Shown here: positions 33,844 through 42,703 of the stretch, one piece after another | Layout of the letters: each line of letters opens with the position of its first letter | Numbering within the stretch: the stretch's first letter is position 1 | Origin: Svornostia abyssi | Lineage (GTDB): Bacteria > Actinomycetota > Thermoleophilia > Solirubrobacterales > Solirubrobacteraceae | Reading direction: 5' to 3' | DNA length: 64,000 nt | NCBI GenBank assembly: GCA_024666565.1 | Contig: CP088295.1 | Location: forward strand, 1,116,001-1,180,000 | Position numbers and translations under genes: made by a program | Notes under the pieces: model-generated | What the model saw: only the letters and a program-made list of their open reading frames with translations | Databases searched by the model: none | What the model was told of the DNA's origin: nothing

Positions 33844-34706
33844 GGCAGCTGCACCTTCGGTCCCTCGGGCGGCAGCCCCTCGTGCGGGCGCAGGCGGACG
33901 AAAGCCTCGCGGTCGACGGTGAGCGGGCCCGTGATCCCCGCCCAGCGCAGCCGGTCGCGCACGCGCACGATGCCGCGGTCGTAGATCGACCCGTCCTGCC
34001 AGGCCATGGTGTAGTCGCTCTGCTGCGGCGGCGCCCAGCCGGGGAACGGCCCGGTCCGCCGCGCGCGGACGAAGACGTACTGCGAGCCGCGCCCGCGGTA
34101 CGTGCCGCGCCGGCGCAGCTCGTCCGGATCGACGACCCGCCACCACCGCGTCCGGCCGGGGACGATGAGCTCCTCACCGAGCCACACCGCCTCGATCTCG
34201 AACCCGTGCTGCGGGGACAGCGCGCGGAAGAGGAGCTCCGGGCTGAACTGGTAGAAGCCGTGCCCGAGGTCGCCGTTGGACGGCGTGAGCGCCAGGTAGT
34301 GCCCGCCGACCTTCACCATCTGGATCGCGCTGGCCAGCGCCGTCGGGAAGTCGAAGACGTGCTCGAGCGTGCCGCCGTCGATGACCACGTCGTACTGCTC
34401 GTGCCAGGCGTCCGGCACCGGGACGTTGAGGTCGTGCACGAGGTCGGCGCCCTCGAAGTCACTGGCGTCGAGCGCGTGGATGTCCGTCGCGCCGAGCGCA
34501 GTGAGCAGCTCATCGGCGTACCCGGAGGCGCGCAGGCGCTTCGCGGCGGCGAGGTCGGCGGTTCCGCCGAAGCGACGGACCGTGCGGGCGATCAGCGGCG
34601 CGCGGACCCACAGGTTCTGGCGGCCGAGCTGGAGCGTGCGGCCGAAGTCCACCCCCGCGCTGCGAGAGGCGAGGAGGAACTCCAACTCCAGCATGCCGAT
34701 GCCCAC
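33840..34706 (-). CDS. SAM-dependent methyltransferase-like protein
   Basis: 288 aa. The central part resembles class I methyltransferases: DLVHDLNVPVPDAWHEQYDV, IDGGTLEHVFDFPTALAS (motif II-like) and VKVGGHYLALTPSNGDLGHG. The usual glycine-rich SAM loop is not clear, so activity is uncertain. The C-terminal 90 residues are a basic tail without a known domain. Start GTG 34706 is supported by TAGGGT ending 8 nt upstream; it begins the operon with acetamidase and RidA. Confidence 0.65.
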   Translation of the reverse strand: MGIGMLELEFLLASRSAGVDFGRTLQLGRQNLWVRAPLIARTVRRFGGTADLAAAKRLRASGYADELLTALGATDIHALDASDFEGADLVHDLNVPVPDAWHEQYDVVIDGGTLEHVFDFPTALASAIQMVKVGGHYLALTPSNGDLGHGFYQFSPELLFRALSPQHGFEIEAVWLGEELIVPGRTRWWRVVDPDELRRRGTYRGRGSQYVFVRARRTGPFPGWAPPQQSDYTMAWQDGSIYDRGIVRVRDRLRWAGITGPLTVDREAFVRLRPHEGLPPEGPKVQLP

Positions 34707-34714
34707 GCGGCGGG

Positions 34715-34720
34715 ACCCTA
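34715..34720 (-). promoter_or_regulatory. -10 box of the methyltransferase-acetamidase-ridA operon
   Basis: On the minus strand TAGGGT ends 8 nt before GTG 34706. Confidence 0.5.
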
Positions 34721-34834
34721 CCTGTCATGAGGCGACGCTGACCGATCGGTACACTCCGCCGCCTGAGCAGCGGGGGCGTCCCACGGCGGCGCTGGTGAGC
34801 TCAGACAACGGATGCGGAACTCACTGAGCGCTGG

Positions 34835-36295
34835 ATGGCGAACGGACAGGTAGACACAGGCAGCGACGCCGGTGCCTTCGGGGCGATCGTGCGTCGGCGC
34901 GCGTGGATCGTCGTGCTTGCCGTACTGGCCGCCCTCGCCTCTGCGTTCATCTTCACGAGCCTGCAGGACAAGCAGTACAAGAGCACGGCGGTGCTGCTCT
35001 TCCGCCAGGTGCTGCTCGACGTGCAGCTCACCGGCGTGCCGCTCGTCGCGCCGGGGAACGACGCCACCGTGGAGTCGGCGACGAACGTCGGGCTCGTCTC
35101 GCAGGAGAACGTCCGCGTCGCCGCCGCTGCGCGGCTCGGGCCGGGCTTCACGCCCTCGAGCCTGGAGGACCAGCTCACGATCGAGCCCCAGAAGAAATCC
35201 GACCTCATCGGGATCGAGGCGACGGCCGACTCTCCGCAGGAGGCAGCGCGCGTCGCCAACGCCGTGGCCGCGTCCTACCTCGCGATCGCCAACGAGCAGT
35301 CGGTCTCGCGCATCAACGCGGCGGCCGATCGCGTGCGCCAGACGATCTCCTCCCGGCGGATGTCCGACTCGCAGCGCCGCGAGTTGCGCAGGTCGCTCGT
35401 CAAGCTCAACGTGCTCGCGCAGCTCGGCCCGCAGAACGTGCAGCTCTCGCAGCCCGCGGTGCCGCCCCGCAAGGCGTCGTCGCCCAAGCCGCTCCTGAAC
35501 CTGCTGATCGGCGGGCTCGTCGGCCTGGTGATCGGCATCGCGCTCGCCTTCGGCGTCGAGCACTTCGATCGCCGCCTGCGCAAGCCGGAGGAGCTCGAGC
35601 GCGAATCCGGGCTGCCGCTGCTGGCCACCGTGCCCCGCAGCGCGAGTCTGAAGGCCCCGCGCGGCGGCACCTGGGTGGAGGACGCCGAGCCGTTCCGTCA
35701 GCTCGCCAGCGTGCTGCGCCATCGCGCCGACGAGCGCGAGATCCGCTCGGTCCTGCTCGTCGCGCCGAGCCAAGGCAGCGGCACGACGACGGTGGCGCTG
35801 TACCTCGCGCTCGCCGCCGCCGAGGGCGCGGCTGCTCCCGTGCTCCTCGTCGAGGCGAATCTCCGCCGTCCGGTGCTCGGCGATGTCCTCGGGCTGCCCC
35901 AGGACACCGGGCTGACGACGCTCGCCGACGATCCGCAGGCCGCGGTCCAGTCCATCGACCTCGACGGGCCCGCGCGCGACGTATCGGTCGTCCTCGCCGG
36001 ACCGGCCGGGGGAAGCCCGGCGTCGGTCCTCGAATCCGAGGCGGTCACCGAGCTGCTCAAGGGCAGCCGCGACGCGTACGACTTCGCGGTCGTCGACGGG
36101 CCCCCGCCGCTGCTGGTCGCCGACGTGCTCCCGCTCATCCCCGAGGTCGATGCGGTGGTCATCGTCGCACGGCTGGGGCAGGACACCGGGGCGGACGTGC
36201 GGCGCCTGCGCACCGAGCTCGAGCGCCAGGGGGCCGAGCCCATCGGCGTCGTCGCCAACGGCAGCCGGCGGCGCAAGAACCCCTACGCCGCGTAG
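34835..36295 (+). CDS. Wzz/CpsD-like polysaccharide co-polymerase with degenerate kinase domain
   Basis: 486 aa. Membrane helix about 22-42, extracytoplasmic Wzz domain (about 45-215), second helix (LLNLLIGGLVGLVIGIALAF), then a cytoplasmic domain like bacterial tyrosine kinases. There Walker A is GSGTTT (314-319), with Thr317 where Lys is expected; Walker A' is VLLVEANLRRP, with Glu340 and Asn342 replacing Asp residues; Walker B Asp421 (VVDGPP) remains. Only one Tyr (NPYAA) ends the protein. It probably controls glycan chain length without phosphorylating. The Wzy-like gene follows. Confidence 0.85.
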   Translation: MANGQVDTGSDAGAFGAIVRRRAWIVVLAVLAALASAFIFTSLQDKQYKSTAVLLFRQVLLDVQLTGVPLVAPGNDATVESATNVGLVSQENVRVAAAARLGPGFTPSSLEDQLTIEPQKKSDLIGIEATADSPQEAARVANAVAASYLAIANEQSVSRINAAADRVRQTISSRRMSDSQRRELRRSLVKLNVLAQLGPQNVQLSQPAVPPRKASSPKPLLNLLIGGLVGLVIGIALAFGVEHFDRRLRKPEELERESGLPLLATVPRSASLKAPRGGTWVEDAEPFRQLASVLRHRADEREIRSVLLVAPSQGSGTTTVALYLALAAAEGAAAPVLLVEANLRRPVLGDVLGLPQDTGLTTLADDPQAAVQSIDLDGPARDVSVVLAGPAGGSPASVLESEAVTELLKGSRDAYDFAVVDGPPPLLVADVLPLIPEVDAVVIVARLGQDTGADVRRLRTELERQGAEPIGVVANGSRRRKNPYAA

Positions 36296-36349
36296 GCCCG
36301 CTCGTGGCGCTGCGGCGGACCCCCCACCACCGCCTGGTCCTCGGGCGCG

Positions 36350-37831
36350 GTGCTGCCCCCACTCCCGCGCCCTCAGCGTGCGTCGGTCAACGCCGCCGCG
36401 CTCGCCGTCGGGCTGACGGCGTTCACGTCGCTGCTCGTCGTCGCGGGCGGTCCCGGCATCCGCCTGAGCGCCGCGTTCGCGATCGGCCTGCTGCTCATGA
36501 CGCTCGCCCGGGCGCGGCCCGCGCTCGGCATCCTCGCGGCGTTCGTCTTCCTCGTCCTGCTCGCGCTGGTGCGCCGCCTGCTGCTCGGCGTCTCGGACTG
36601 GACCTCCGGCGATCCGCTGATCCTCGTCGCGCCGGTCGTCGCGCTGATCCTCATCGCCAAGGCGTTCGCGCTCGATCGCCGGCCGATCGCGCCGGACCTC
36701 ATCTCCCGGCTCGTGCTCATCCTCCTGCTCATGACGTTCGCGCAGGTGTTCAACCCGCTCGGCGGTGGGATCGGCGCGGGCATCGCGGGGCTCGTGTTCA
36801 TGGCGTTCCCGCTGTTCTGGTTCTTCGCCGGGCGCGAGTACCTCGAGGACCGTGACGTCGAGCGGCTCATGGCCATCATCGTCACGCTGGGCATCGCCGT
36901 CGCGCTCTACGGGCTGTGGCAGCTGCTGATCGGACACCCACCCTGGGATCAGGCGTGGCTCGAACTCCCCAACGTCGAGAGCTTCTCCTCGCTGGACGTG
37001 GGCGGCAGCATCCGCGGGTTCGGGACGTTCTCGGGCTTCCTCGAGTACGGGCTGTTCCTCGGGATGGCCCTCGCCATCGCGGTGTGGTTCGTCCTGGAGG
37101 GCAAGCTCGTCGCGCTGCTGCCCATCCCGCTGCTCGCGGTGGGGCTCGTGATGTCCGGCCACCGTCAGCCGCTCCTGTTCTGCTTCCTGGCCATCGCCGC
37201 CATGACCGGCATGCGGACCGGCCGCCCGAAGACGGCGCTGCTCGTCGCGTCGGTCGCCGGCGTGCTGGGGATCGGCATGGTCTTCGCCGCCAGTGCGGTG
37301 CTGCCCGAAGGCGGCGGCAACGCGTTCGTCGGCCGGCAGGTCCAGGGGCTCGCCGATCCACTGAACCCGAACAGCTCGACGCTGTTCATCCACGCCGAGC
37401 TGGCGTATGCGGGGATCAAGGCGGGTTTCACGCACCCGTTCGGCCTGGGGACCTCCGCGACGAACGCCGCCGCCGGGGTGGGGAAGAGCGAAGCGGACGA
37501 GAAACTCGACACGGAGCACACCCTCGGGGAGGGCAGCGCCTCGACGGACCTGGACTTCTCGAACGCGTTCGTCGCCTACGGAGCGGTGGGCGGGGTGTTG
37601 TACGTCACGCTGCTCCTCACCGTCCTCGTCACGGCCATCCGCCTGTACTTCCGCGGCACGCTGATCATGCTGCCGATCGTCGGCGTCCTGCTCGCCAACA
37701 TCGGCCAGTGGCACAACGGCGGCAACTACGCGCTCTCGGCCCTCGTCTGGATGCTCATCGGGGTGGTCGCGGCACGCTGGTACGCGGACCGCGCCGATCA
37801 GAGACGCAGCGACGCCCGGCCGGTCGGGTAG
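36350..37831 (+). CDS. Wzy-like O-antigen polymerase/ligase membrane protein
   Basis: 493 aa with about ten to twelve hydrophobic helices and a large loop (about 330-400) containing HAELAYAGIKAGFTHPFGLG, typical of the Wzy/WaaL superfamily, which joins glycan repeat units at the outer membrane face or cell surface. GTG 36350 gives an acceptable start. An alternative is GTG 36304, eight bases after the previous stop, if one G is removed from GGG at 36343-36345; that would add MALRRTPHHRLVLGA. It overlaps the convergent glycosyltransferase gene by 34 bp. Confidence 0.82.
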   Translation: MLPPLPRPQRASVNAAALAVGLTAFTSLLVVAGGPGIRLSAAFAIGLLLMTLARARPALGILAAFVFLVLLALVRRLLLGVSDWTSGDPLILVAPVVALILIAKAFALDRRPIAPDLISRLVLILLLMTFAQVFNPLGGGIGAGIAGLVFMAFPLFWFFAGREYLEDRDVERLMAIIVTLGIAVALYGLWQLLIGHPPWDQAWLELPNVESFSSLDVGGSIRGFGTFSGFLEYGLFLGMALAIAVWFVLEGKLVALLPIPLLAVGLVMSGHRQPLLFCFLAIAAMTGMRTGRPKTALLVASVAGVLGIGMVFAASAVLPEGGGNAFVGRQVQGLADPLNPNSSTLFIHAELAYAGIKAGFTHPFGLGTSATNAAAGVGKSEADEKLDTEHTLGEGSASTDLDFSNAFVAYGAVGGVLYVTLLLTVLVTAIRLYFRGTLIMLPIVGVLLANIGQWHNGGNYALSALVWMLIGVVAARWYADRADQRRSDARPVG

Positions 37832-38805
37832 TACGCGGCGCGTTCCTCGTAGAAGCTCGAGAACCGGTCCGTCCGGTGGGCCTCGGCGTCAGCGCCGCGC
37901 CGTGACCGCAGCCGGTCGGCGGGTGTGCGCATGAACCGCAGCGGCGAGATGAACGGCTGGAAGTTGCGCCGGTAGGCCGAGGAGACCGCGGGCCGGACCG
38001 GGCGGCGGCGCTTCCATCCCGTGGCGAAACCGGCGACGGCCTCCTTGACCGCGCCGGCCGCGACGCGGTCCTCCTTGATCGTGTCGATCGCGGCCTGGGA
38101 GACGATGTTGCCGACCGTGAGCAGGGCGTCGCCCGGGCGCATCAGCTTGCCGGCGATGTAGCTGTGATGGCGGGCGTTGACGAGGTAGCGGCGCGGCTCG
38201 AACTCGACGATGGCCTCCTTCATGTGGACGGCCTCGAGGTCGGGCAGGTAGAGGTGGCTGAAGCCGTGGTCGAGCAGCCGCATGGTCAGCTCGGCCTCGT
38301 TGGCCCAGATGAAGATGTCCGGGTCGTAGCCCTCGACCGCCCGCAGCGCCGGCGCGCTGAGCAGGGCCGCGCACCCCCAGTAGCTCAGCAGGCCGGTGTT
38401 CCAGTCGTCGTTGAGCCGGTGGGTCTCGTCGAACGAGCTGACGACCGAGAACGAGACGAGCCCCGCGTCCTCGTCCTGCGCGGCGCGCACCGCGGCCTCG
38501 AGGGCGCCGGGACGCAGGTAGGCGTCGTCGTCGAGGATGAGGACGTAGTCGCCCGTCGCGACCGCGAAGCCGAGGTTCCAGCCCGGCGCGCCCGCGTTCT
38601 CCGGGTTGCGGATCACCTGCACCTGCGGGAACTCCCGTGCGATCGCCTCGGCGGGGTTGTCGGTCGAGGCGTTGTCGACGACGATGACCTCGAGCCGGTC
38701 GGCGGGGTAGCCGCTGTGCTCGAGCATCTGCCGGAGCGACACCAGCAGGGCGTCCCGCCGGTTGTAGACGAGGAACACGATGGAGACGAGCGGGAGTTGG
38801 CTCAT
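37798..38805 (-). CDS. Family 2 glycosyltransferase
   Basis: 335 aa GT-A fold enzyme. VSIVFLVYNRRDAL starts the nucleotide-binding domain, VIVVDNASTDNPAEAI follows, ILDDDAYLRPGALEAA has the metal-binding DxD, and ANEAELTMRLLDHGF is the acceptor-side ED-like motif. It resembles GT2 galactofuranosyl/rhamnosyl transferases. The C-terminal 90 residues are basic and may touch the membrane. ATG 38805 overlaps the stop of the upstream lipoprotein gene (ATGA). Confidence 0.9.
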   Translation of the reverse strand: MSQLPLVSIVFLVYNRRDALLVSLRQMLEHSGYPADRLEVIVVDNASTDNPAEAIAREFPQVQVIRNPENAGAPGWNLGFAVATGDYVLILDDDAYLRPGALEAAVRAAQDEDAGLVSFSVVSSFDETHRLNDDWNTGLLSYWGCAALLSAPALRAVEGYDPDIFIWANEAELTMRLLDHGFSHLYLPDLEAVHMKEAIVEFEPRRYLVNARHHSYIAGKLMRPGDALLTVGNIVSQAAIDTIKEDRVAAGAVKEAVAGFATGWKRRRPVRPAVSSAYRRNFQPFISPLRFMRTPADRLRSRRGADAEAHRTDRFSSFYEERAAYYPTGRASLRL

Positions 38806-39773
38806 CGCTTGCTGCGTTCGTAGAACGTGCCGTTCGGCGCGCTGTCGATGTCGTACGTCGGCTGCACCATGTTGTGGAGGAGGAACGAGCCGAGCTCGTT
38901 GCCGATCCGCTCGGCATCCGGCCCGACGGCAGGGTTGTGCCCGCCGTCGAAATCGAAGATCGTCTTCGGCTCGCGCGCGGCCTTCTGCAGCGCGCGCGCG
39001 TTCGAGAACACGACGGTCTGGTCGGACTTGCCGCTGATGATCAGCACGGGGCGCGGTGCGATCTTCCCGACGAATCGGGCTGGGTCCAGTGGTGCGTAGG
39101 TCTTCATCGCCTCGGCCAGCGCGGCCGGGTCGTTGATGATCCCGCGCAGCATCGGCGACTCGGGCGAGGTGATGGCCTGCCGCCAGTTGCCTGGCGTGAC
39201 GACCAGCGCGACGGCCTCGATCCGCTTGTCCTCGGCGGCGAAGATCGTGCCGATCGCGCCCCCGAGGCTCACCCCCGCGAACGCGATGTGACCCTTGCAG
39301 GCGGGCTGCTTCTCGAGGTAGTCGGTGGCGGCCTTCAGGTCGCCGACGGTTTGGCGAACCATCGCGTCGAACGTCGCCGGATCCTCGAGCACCTTGCGGT
39401 ACTCCTCCGCGTCCGCCGCGCGCGCGCCGTGGGAGCGCATGTCGATTGAGAAGGTCGTCAGCCCGAGCGCCGCGAGGCCCTGCCACGCGTAGTCGGCGTT
39501 CTCCTTGGTCGAGCGGAAGCCGAACTGCCAGATCACGCAGCCGCGCGAGGCCACGCCGCGCGGAACGGCCATGAGGCCGGTGACCTTGGTGTCGTCGACC
39601 TTCGTCGGGAACTCGACGGTGCGGATGCTGACGAGCTTGTCGGCGACCGTCGTGCGCGTGGGGTCCTCATCACCGCCGCCGCACCCTGTGATCACGAGCG
39701 CGACAGCCACCAGCGAAACACGCATCAACGCTGCGGTGGCGGCGGCCGCGTGGCGTCCCCACCGACAATCCAT
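38802..39773 (-). CDS. Lipoprotein alpha/beta hydrolase
   Basis: 323 aa, attached to the membrane by lipobox Cys31 (ITGC). An alpha/beta hydrolase fold follows: VIWQFGFRSTKENADY, nucleophile Ser169 in GVSLGG, acid Asp in ISGKSDQTV and His in FDFDGGHNP. It is likely an esterase or acyl-transfer enzyme outside the membrane. ATG 39773 is chosen because TATCAT lies 7 nt upstream; ATG 39725 would shorten the n-region. It is paralogous to the dead copy at 42.7-43.7 kb and coupled to the glycosyltransferase gene. Confidence 0.85.
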   Translation of the reverse strand: MDCRWGRHAAAATAALMRVSLVAVALVITGCGGGDEDPTRTTVADKLVSIRTVEFPTKVDDTKVTGLMAVPRGVASRGCVIWQFGFRSTKENADYAWQGLAALGLTTFSIDMRSHGARAADAEEYRKVLEDPATFDAMVRQTVGDLKAATDYLEKQPACKGHIAFAGVSLGGAIGTIFAAEDKRIEAVALVVTPGNWRQAITSPESPMLRGIINDPAALAEAMKTYAPLDPARFVGKIAPRPVLIISGKSDQTVVFSNARALQKAAREPKTIFDFDGGHNPAVGPDAERIGNELGSFLLHNMVQPTYDIDSAPNGTFYERSKR

Positions 39774-39780
39774 GCCAGGC

Positions 39781-39786
39781 ATGATA
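39781..39786 (-). promoter_or_regulatory. -10 box of the lipoprotein hydrolase gene
   Basis: On the minus strand TATCAT ends 7 nt before ATG 39773. It decides the start among several ATGs. Confidence 0.55.
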
Positions 39787-39798
39787 GACCTCCGGCGC

Positions 39799-40950
39799 AT
39801 GACATCACAGGCGCCGCGTGTCGCGATTGTTGGGGCCGGACTGACCGGATGCACCGTTGCGTGGCGGCTGTCACAGAGCGGGATTCCATCCGTGCTGTTC
39901 GAGCGCGCGGAGGTGCCGGGTGGCCTCATCCGCTCCGAGCACCTCGGAGGCGTCCTGTACGAGCCGCACGGCTCGCACATCTTCCACACCGAGGACGAGG
40001 AGGTCTGGAACCTCGCCAACGCCATGACGCCGTTTCGCGACTACCGCCACCGCGTCGACATCGTCGTCGAGGGCAAGATCCTCAACTGGCCGATCCTCGT
40101 CTCGGACATCGACGCGCAGTCGCGCAGCGAGGACATCCGGCGCGAACTGGCGGAGCGCAGGGACATCGACGCCGAGGCGCGGGCGCAGGCGGCGAACTTC
40201 GAGGAGTGGTGCCTCGAGCTCATGGGGCCGATCCTCTACGACCGCTACATCAAGCCGTACACGGAGAAGCAGTGGGGCCGCCCCGCGCGCGAGCTGTCGG
40301 CGCAGTGGGCGCCGCGCCGCGTCTCGGTGCGCTGGGACAACGACCCGTACCTGTTCCCCGATCCGTTCCAGGGCTGGCCGGCGGGCCCCAACGGCTACAC
40401 CGACCTCATCGACGGCCTGCTCGCCCCCGACCTCGTCGAGCTGCGCACCGGCGTCGACGTCGACCTCGGCGGCCTCGACGCGCTGCTCGCGCAGGAGGAG
40501 GCCGACGTCGTCGTGCTGACCTGCCCGCTCGACGTCTTCTCCGGGGAGCGATTCGGCCGCCTGGACTGGCGCGGCATCGACGTGCGGTCCGTGCACATCC
40601 CGCACATGGAGTACGCGCAGGGCGCGATGGTCGTCAACTACCCGGGCGCCGAGTACCCGTTCATCCGCATCCACGAGACCAAGCACGCGTCCGGGCAGCA
40701 GTGCGAGGGCACGGTCCTCGGCTTCGAGTTCACCGGTGCGCCGTCGCGCTACTACCCGATCGAGCTGCCCGAGAACCGGCAGCTCAACACGCGCTACCAG
40801 AACCTCCTGCGGGAGGAGATCGGCTCCGAGCGCACCTACTTCGCCGGTCGCCTCGCCAACTATGTCTACATCGACATGGACGACTGCATGCGCGAGGCGC
40901 TCGACGCCGCGCAGGAGCTCATCGGCGACCTGCAACTGCGCGCGGCCTGA
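39799..40950 (+). CDS. glf: UDP-galactopyranose mutase
   Basis: FAD enzyme converting UDP-galactopyranose to UDP-galactofuranose, 383 aa. FAD-binding VAIVGAGLTGCTVAWRL, flavin-site PHGSHIFHTEDEEVW, substrate-loop region KPYTEKQWGRPARELSAQW, and PENRQLNTRYQNL towards the C-terminus. Its presence implies a galactofuranose-containing glycan made by the surrounding glycosyltransferases. It leads an operon with the LpxL-like and methyltransferase genes. Confidence 0.92.
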   Translation: MTSQAPRVAIVGAGLTGCTVAWRLSQSGIPSVLFERAEVPGGLIRSEHLGGVLYEPHGSHIFHTEDEEVWNLANAMTPFRDYRHRVDIVVEGKILNWPILVSDIDAQSRSEDIRRELAERRDIDAEARAQAANFEEWCLELMGPILYDRYIKPYTEKQWGRPARELSAQWAPRRVSVRWDNDPYLFPDPFQGWPAGPNGYTDLIDGLLAPDLVELRTGVDVDLGGLDALLAQEEADVVVLTCPLDVFSGERFGRLDWRGIDVRSVHIPHMEYAQGAMVVNYPGAEYPFIRIHETKHASGQQCEGTVLGFEFTGAPSRYYPIELPENRQLNTRYQNLLREEIGSERTYFAGRLANYVYIDMDDCMREALDAAQELIGDLQLRAA

Positions 40951-40958
40951 GGCATCGG

Positions 40959-41879
40959 ATGGCCGGCGCGAAGGATCTCGTGCTGCGGATCTACACGTCG
41001 CCGCGCACGCACCGGATCCTTCCCGCGCCGCTCGCGCTCGCCCTCGTCGGGGCGATCGAGCCGCCGCTGCGCCGGCTGCGCAACCCCGTCGAGGAGGCTG
41101 ACGCGGAGCGACTCGTCAGCGACCTGCTCCAGTTCACGTCGCGCGCGGGGGAGACGCGCGCGGTCACCCGGCGCCACCTGCGTGAGCGCTCCGTGATGCG
41201 CGAGCTGTTCTGGCGCCCGTGGCTGCTGCGTCGCGCGCGGATCATCGACGCCCACCGGTGGGACGAGGCGCGCGAGGGCGGGCGCGGCAGCGTCGTGGTG
41301 CTCGCCCACATCGGCGCGTCCTGGGCGGTCCCGGGCATTCTCGGCCTGCGCGGGTACAAGGACTTCCGCCTGGTGGGCAGCGCCCACATGTGGGAGCCCC
41401 TGCCGCCGAATCTCGTGGGCCGGACCGACACGTTCCGGATCAGGGAGTACGGGGCTCGCATGCTCGGCGCCGAGCGCCTGATCCCGAACACCGTCGATCC
41501 CGATCGGCTCATCGAGCTGGTCGAGCAGGGGCTGTCGGTCGGGGTCGCCTTCGACGTGCCCGGCTCGGCGGCGACCCCGTTCCTCGGGCGCTCCGTCGCG
41601 CTGACGAGCGTGCCGGCGTCGCTGGCCTTCCGCACGAAGGTCAAGGTGCTTCCGGTCATCGCCGAGCGCCACGGCACCCGCATGCACCTGCGCATGCTGG
41701 AGCCGCTCGACCCCGCCGACTACCGCGATCTGAGCGCGCTGCGCGCGGCGATCGCCAGGACGTACGAAGCGATCGTCCTCACGCGCCCCGAGAGCGTCGA
41801 GAACGCGTGGTATCCATCGCCGCTGGTCACCGAGGCGCTGACCTCGCAGGCCGCGAGCGCCCCGAGCCCGGAGGACTGA
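40959..41879 (+). CDS. LpxL/PatA-like acyltransferase
   Basis: 306 aa of the lysophospholipid acyltransferase (LpxL/HtrB, PatA) superfamily, which moves acyl groups from thioesters onto sugars or lipids at the membrane. VVVLAHIGASWAVPG holds catalytic His117, but the acidic residue expected five positions on is Trp122. GVAFDVPGSAATPFLGR and VALTSVPASLAFRTK match the second conserved region. It is paralogous to the gene at 58354. Substrate is inferred from context to be a glycolipid. Confidence 0.8.
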   Translation: MAGAKDLVLRIYTSPRTHRILPAPLALALVGAIEPPLRRLRNPVEEADAERLVSDLLQFTSRAGETRAVTRRHLRERSVMRELFWRPWLLRRARIIDAHRWDEAREGGRGSVVVLAHIGASWAVPGILGLRGYKDFRLVGSAHMWEPLPPNLVGRTDTFRIREYGARMLGAERLIPNTVDPDRLIELVEQGLSVGVAFDVPGSAATPFLGRSVALTSVPASLAFRTKVKVLPVIAERHGTRMHLRMLEPLDPADYRDLSALRAAIARTYEAIVLTRPESVENAWYPSPLVTEALTSQAASAPSPED

Positions 41880-41883
41880 CCGC

Positions 41884-42678
41884 ATGCACCACCCGAAGCC
41901 GCAGCCGCAGTTCGAAGACAACCTGACCGAGGGGATCGGGGAGCGCATCAAGCCCGCCGCGGTGACGTCGGGCGGCTACCGCGACCACCTCGGGCGGTAC
42001 CTGTTCGCCGCGCACTACGTCGCCGGCCGGTCCGTGGTCGACCTCTGCTGCGGCAACGGGTACGGGTCGAACCTCCTGCTGGCCGCGGGCGCGACGCGCG
42101 TCGAGGGCATCGACATCGCCCAGGACGCCGTCGACGCCGCGAAGGAGCACTACCCCGGGCCGGAGTTCTCGGTCGGCGCGGTCGACGAGCCGATGGACCT
42201 CAGCGGCTTCGACGTCGCCGTGTGCTTCGAGGGCATCGAGCACGTCGCCGACGTTCCCCAGCTGCTGAAGAACATGCGCCAGGCCGAGGTCGCGCTCATC
42301 TCCTCACCGAACGCCGACTTCTTCCCCGGCGGTTTCAGCGGCAACCCGCACCACCTGCGCGAGTGGACGCGCAAGGAGTTCGACGAGGCGCTCGCGCCGT
42401 ACTTCTCCGACGTGCGGATGTACTTCCAGTGGCACTACCCCGACCCGCTGGACATCGACCGGCGCCCCGCGACCCTGGCGAAGGCCGTCATCCCGGTGTC
42501 GCTGAAGCGGCGCCTGAAGCGCGAGCCGGCGGACGCCGTGGAGCCCGATGTGCCGCAGTCCGGTGACGAGCGGACCGTGTATCGCGTGCACCGGACCACG
42601 AACCTGAAGGTGTTGCGCCTGCTGCCCGGGCTGCAGTACGGCAAGCCGGCCGACTGGGTCGCCGTCTGCCGGAAGTAA
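41884..42678 (+). CDS. SAM-dependent methyltransferase
   Basis: 264 aa class I methyltransferase. The SAM-binding motif is VVDLCCGNGYGSNLLLAAG, with acidic end VEGIDIAQDAVDAA, and CFEGIEHVADVPQLL follows. It resembles sugar or lipid O-methyltransferases found in glycan clusters. ATG 41884 is 4 nt after the LpxL-like stop, so glf, acyltransferase and methyltransferase form one operon. Confidence 0.85.
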   Translation: MHHPKPQPQFEDNLTEGIGERIKPAAVTSGGYRDHLGRYLFAAHYVAGRSVVDLCCGNGYGSNLLLAAGATRVEGIDIAQDAVDAAKEHYPGPEFSVGAVDEPMDLSGFDVAVCFEGIEHVADVPQLLKNMRQAEVALISSPNADFFPGGFSGNPHHLREWTRKEFDEALAPYFSDVRMYFQWHYPDPLDIDRRPATLAKAVIPVSLKRRLKREPADAVEPDVPQSGDERTVYRVHRTTNLKVLRLLPGLQYGKPADWVAVCRK

Positions 42679-42680
42679 TC

Positions 42681-42695
42681 CCCGCGCACGGCGGG
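42681..42695. terminator. Short hairpin between convergent genes
   Basis: CCCGC / GCGGG stem with a 5-nt loop in the 25-bp gap between two convergent genes. Possible weak bidirectional terminator. Confidence 0.3.
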
Positions 42696-42703
42696 CCGGA
42701 CCC

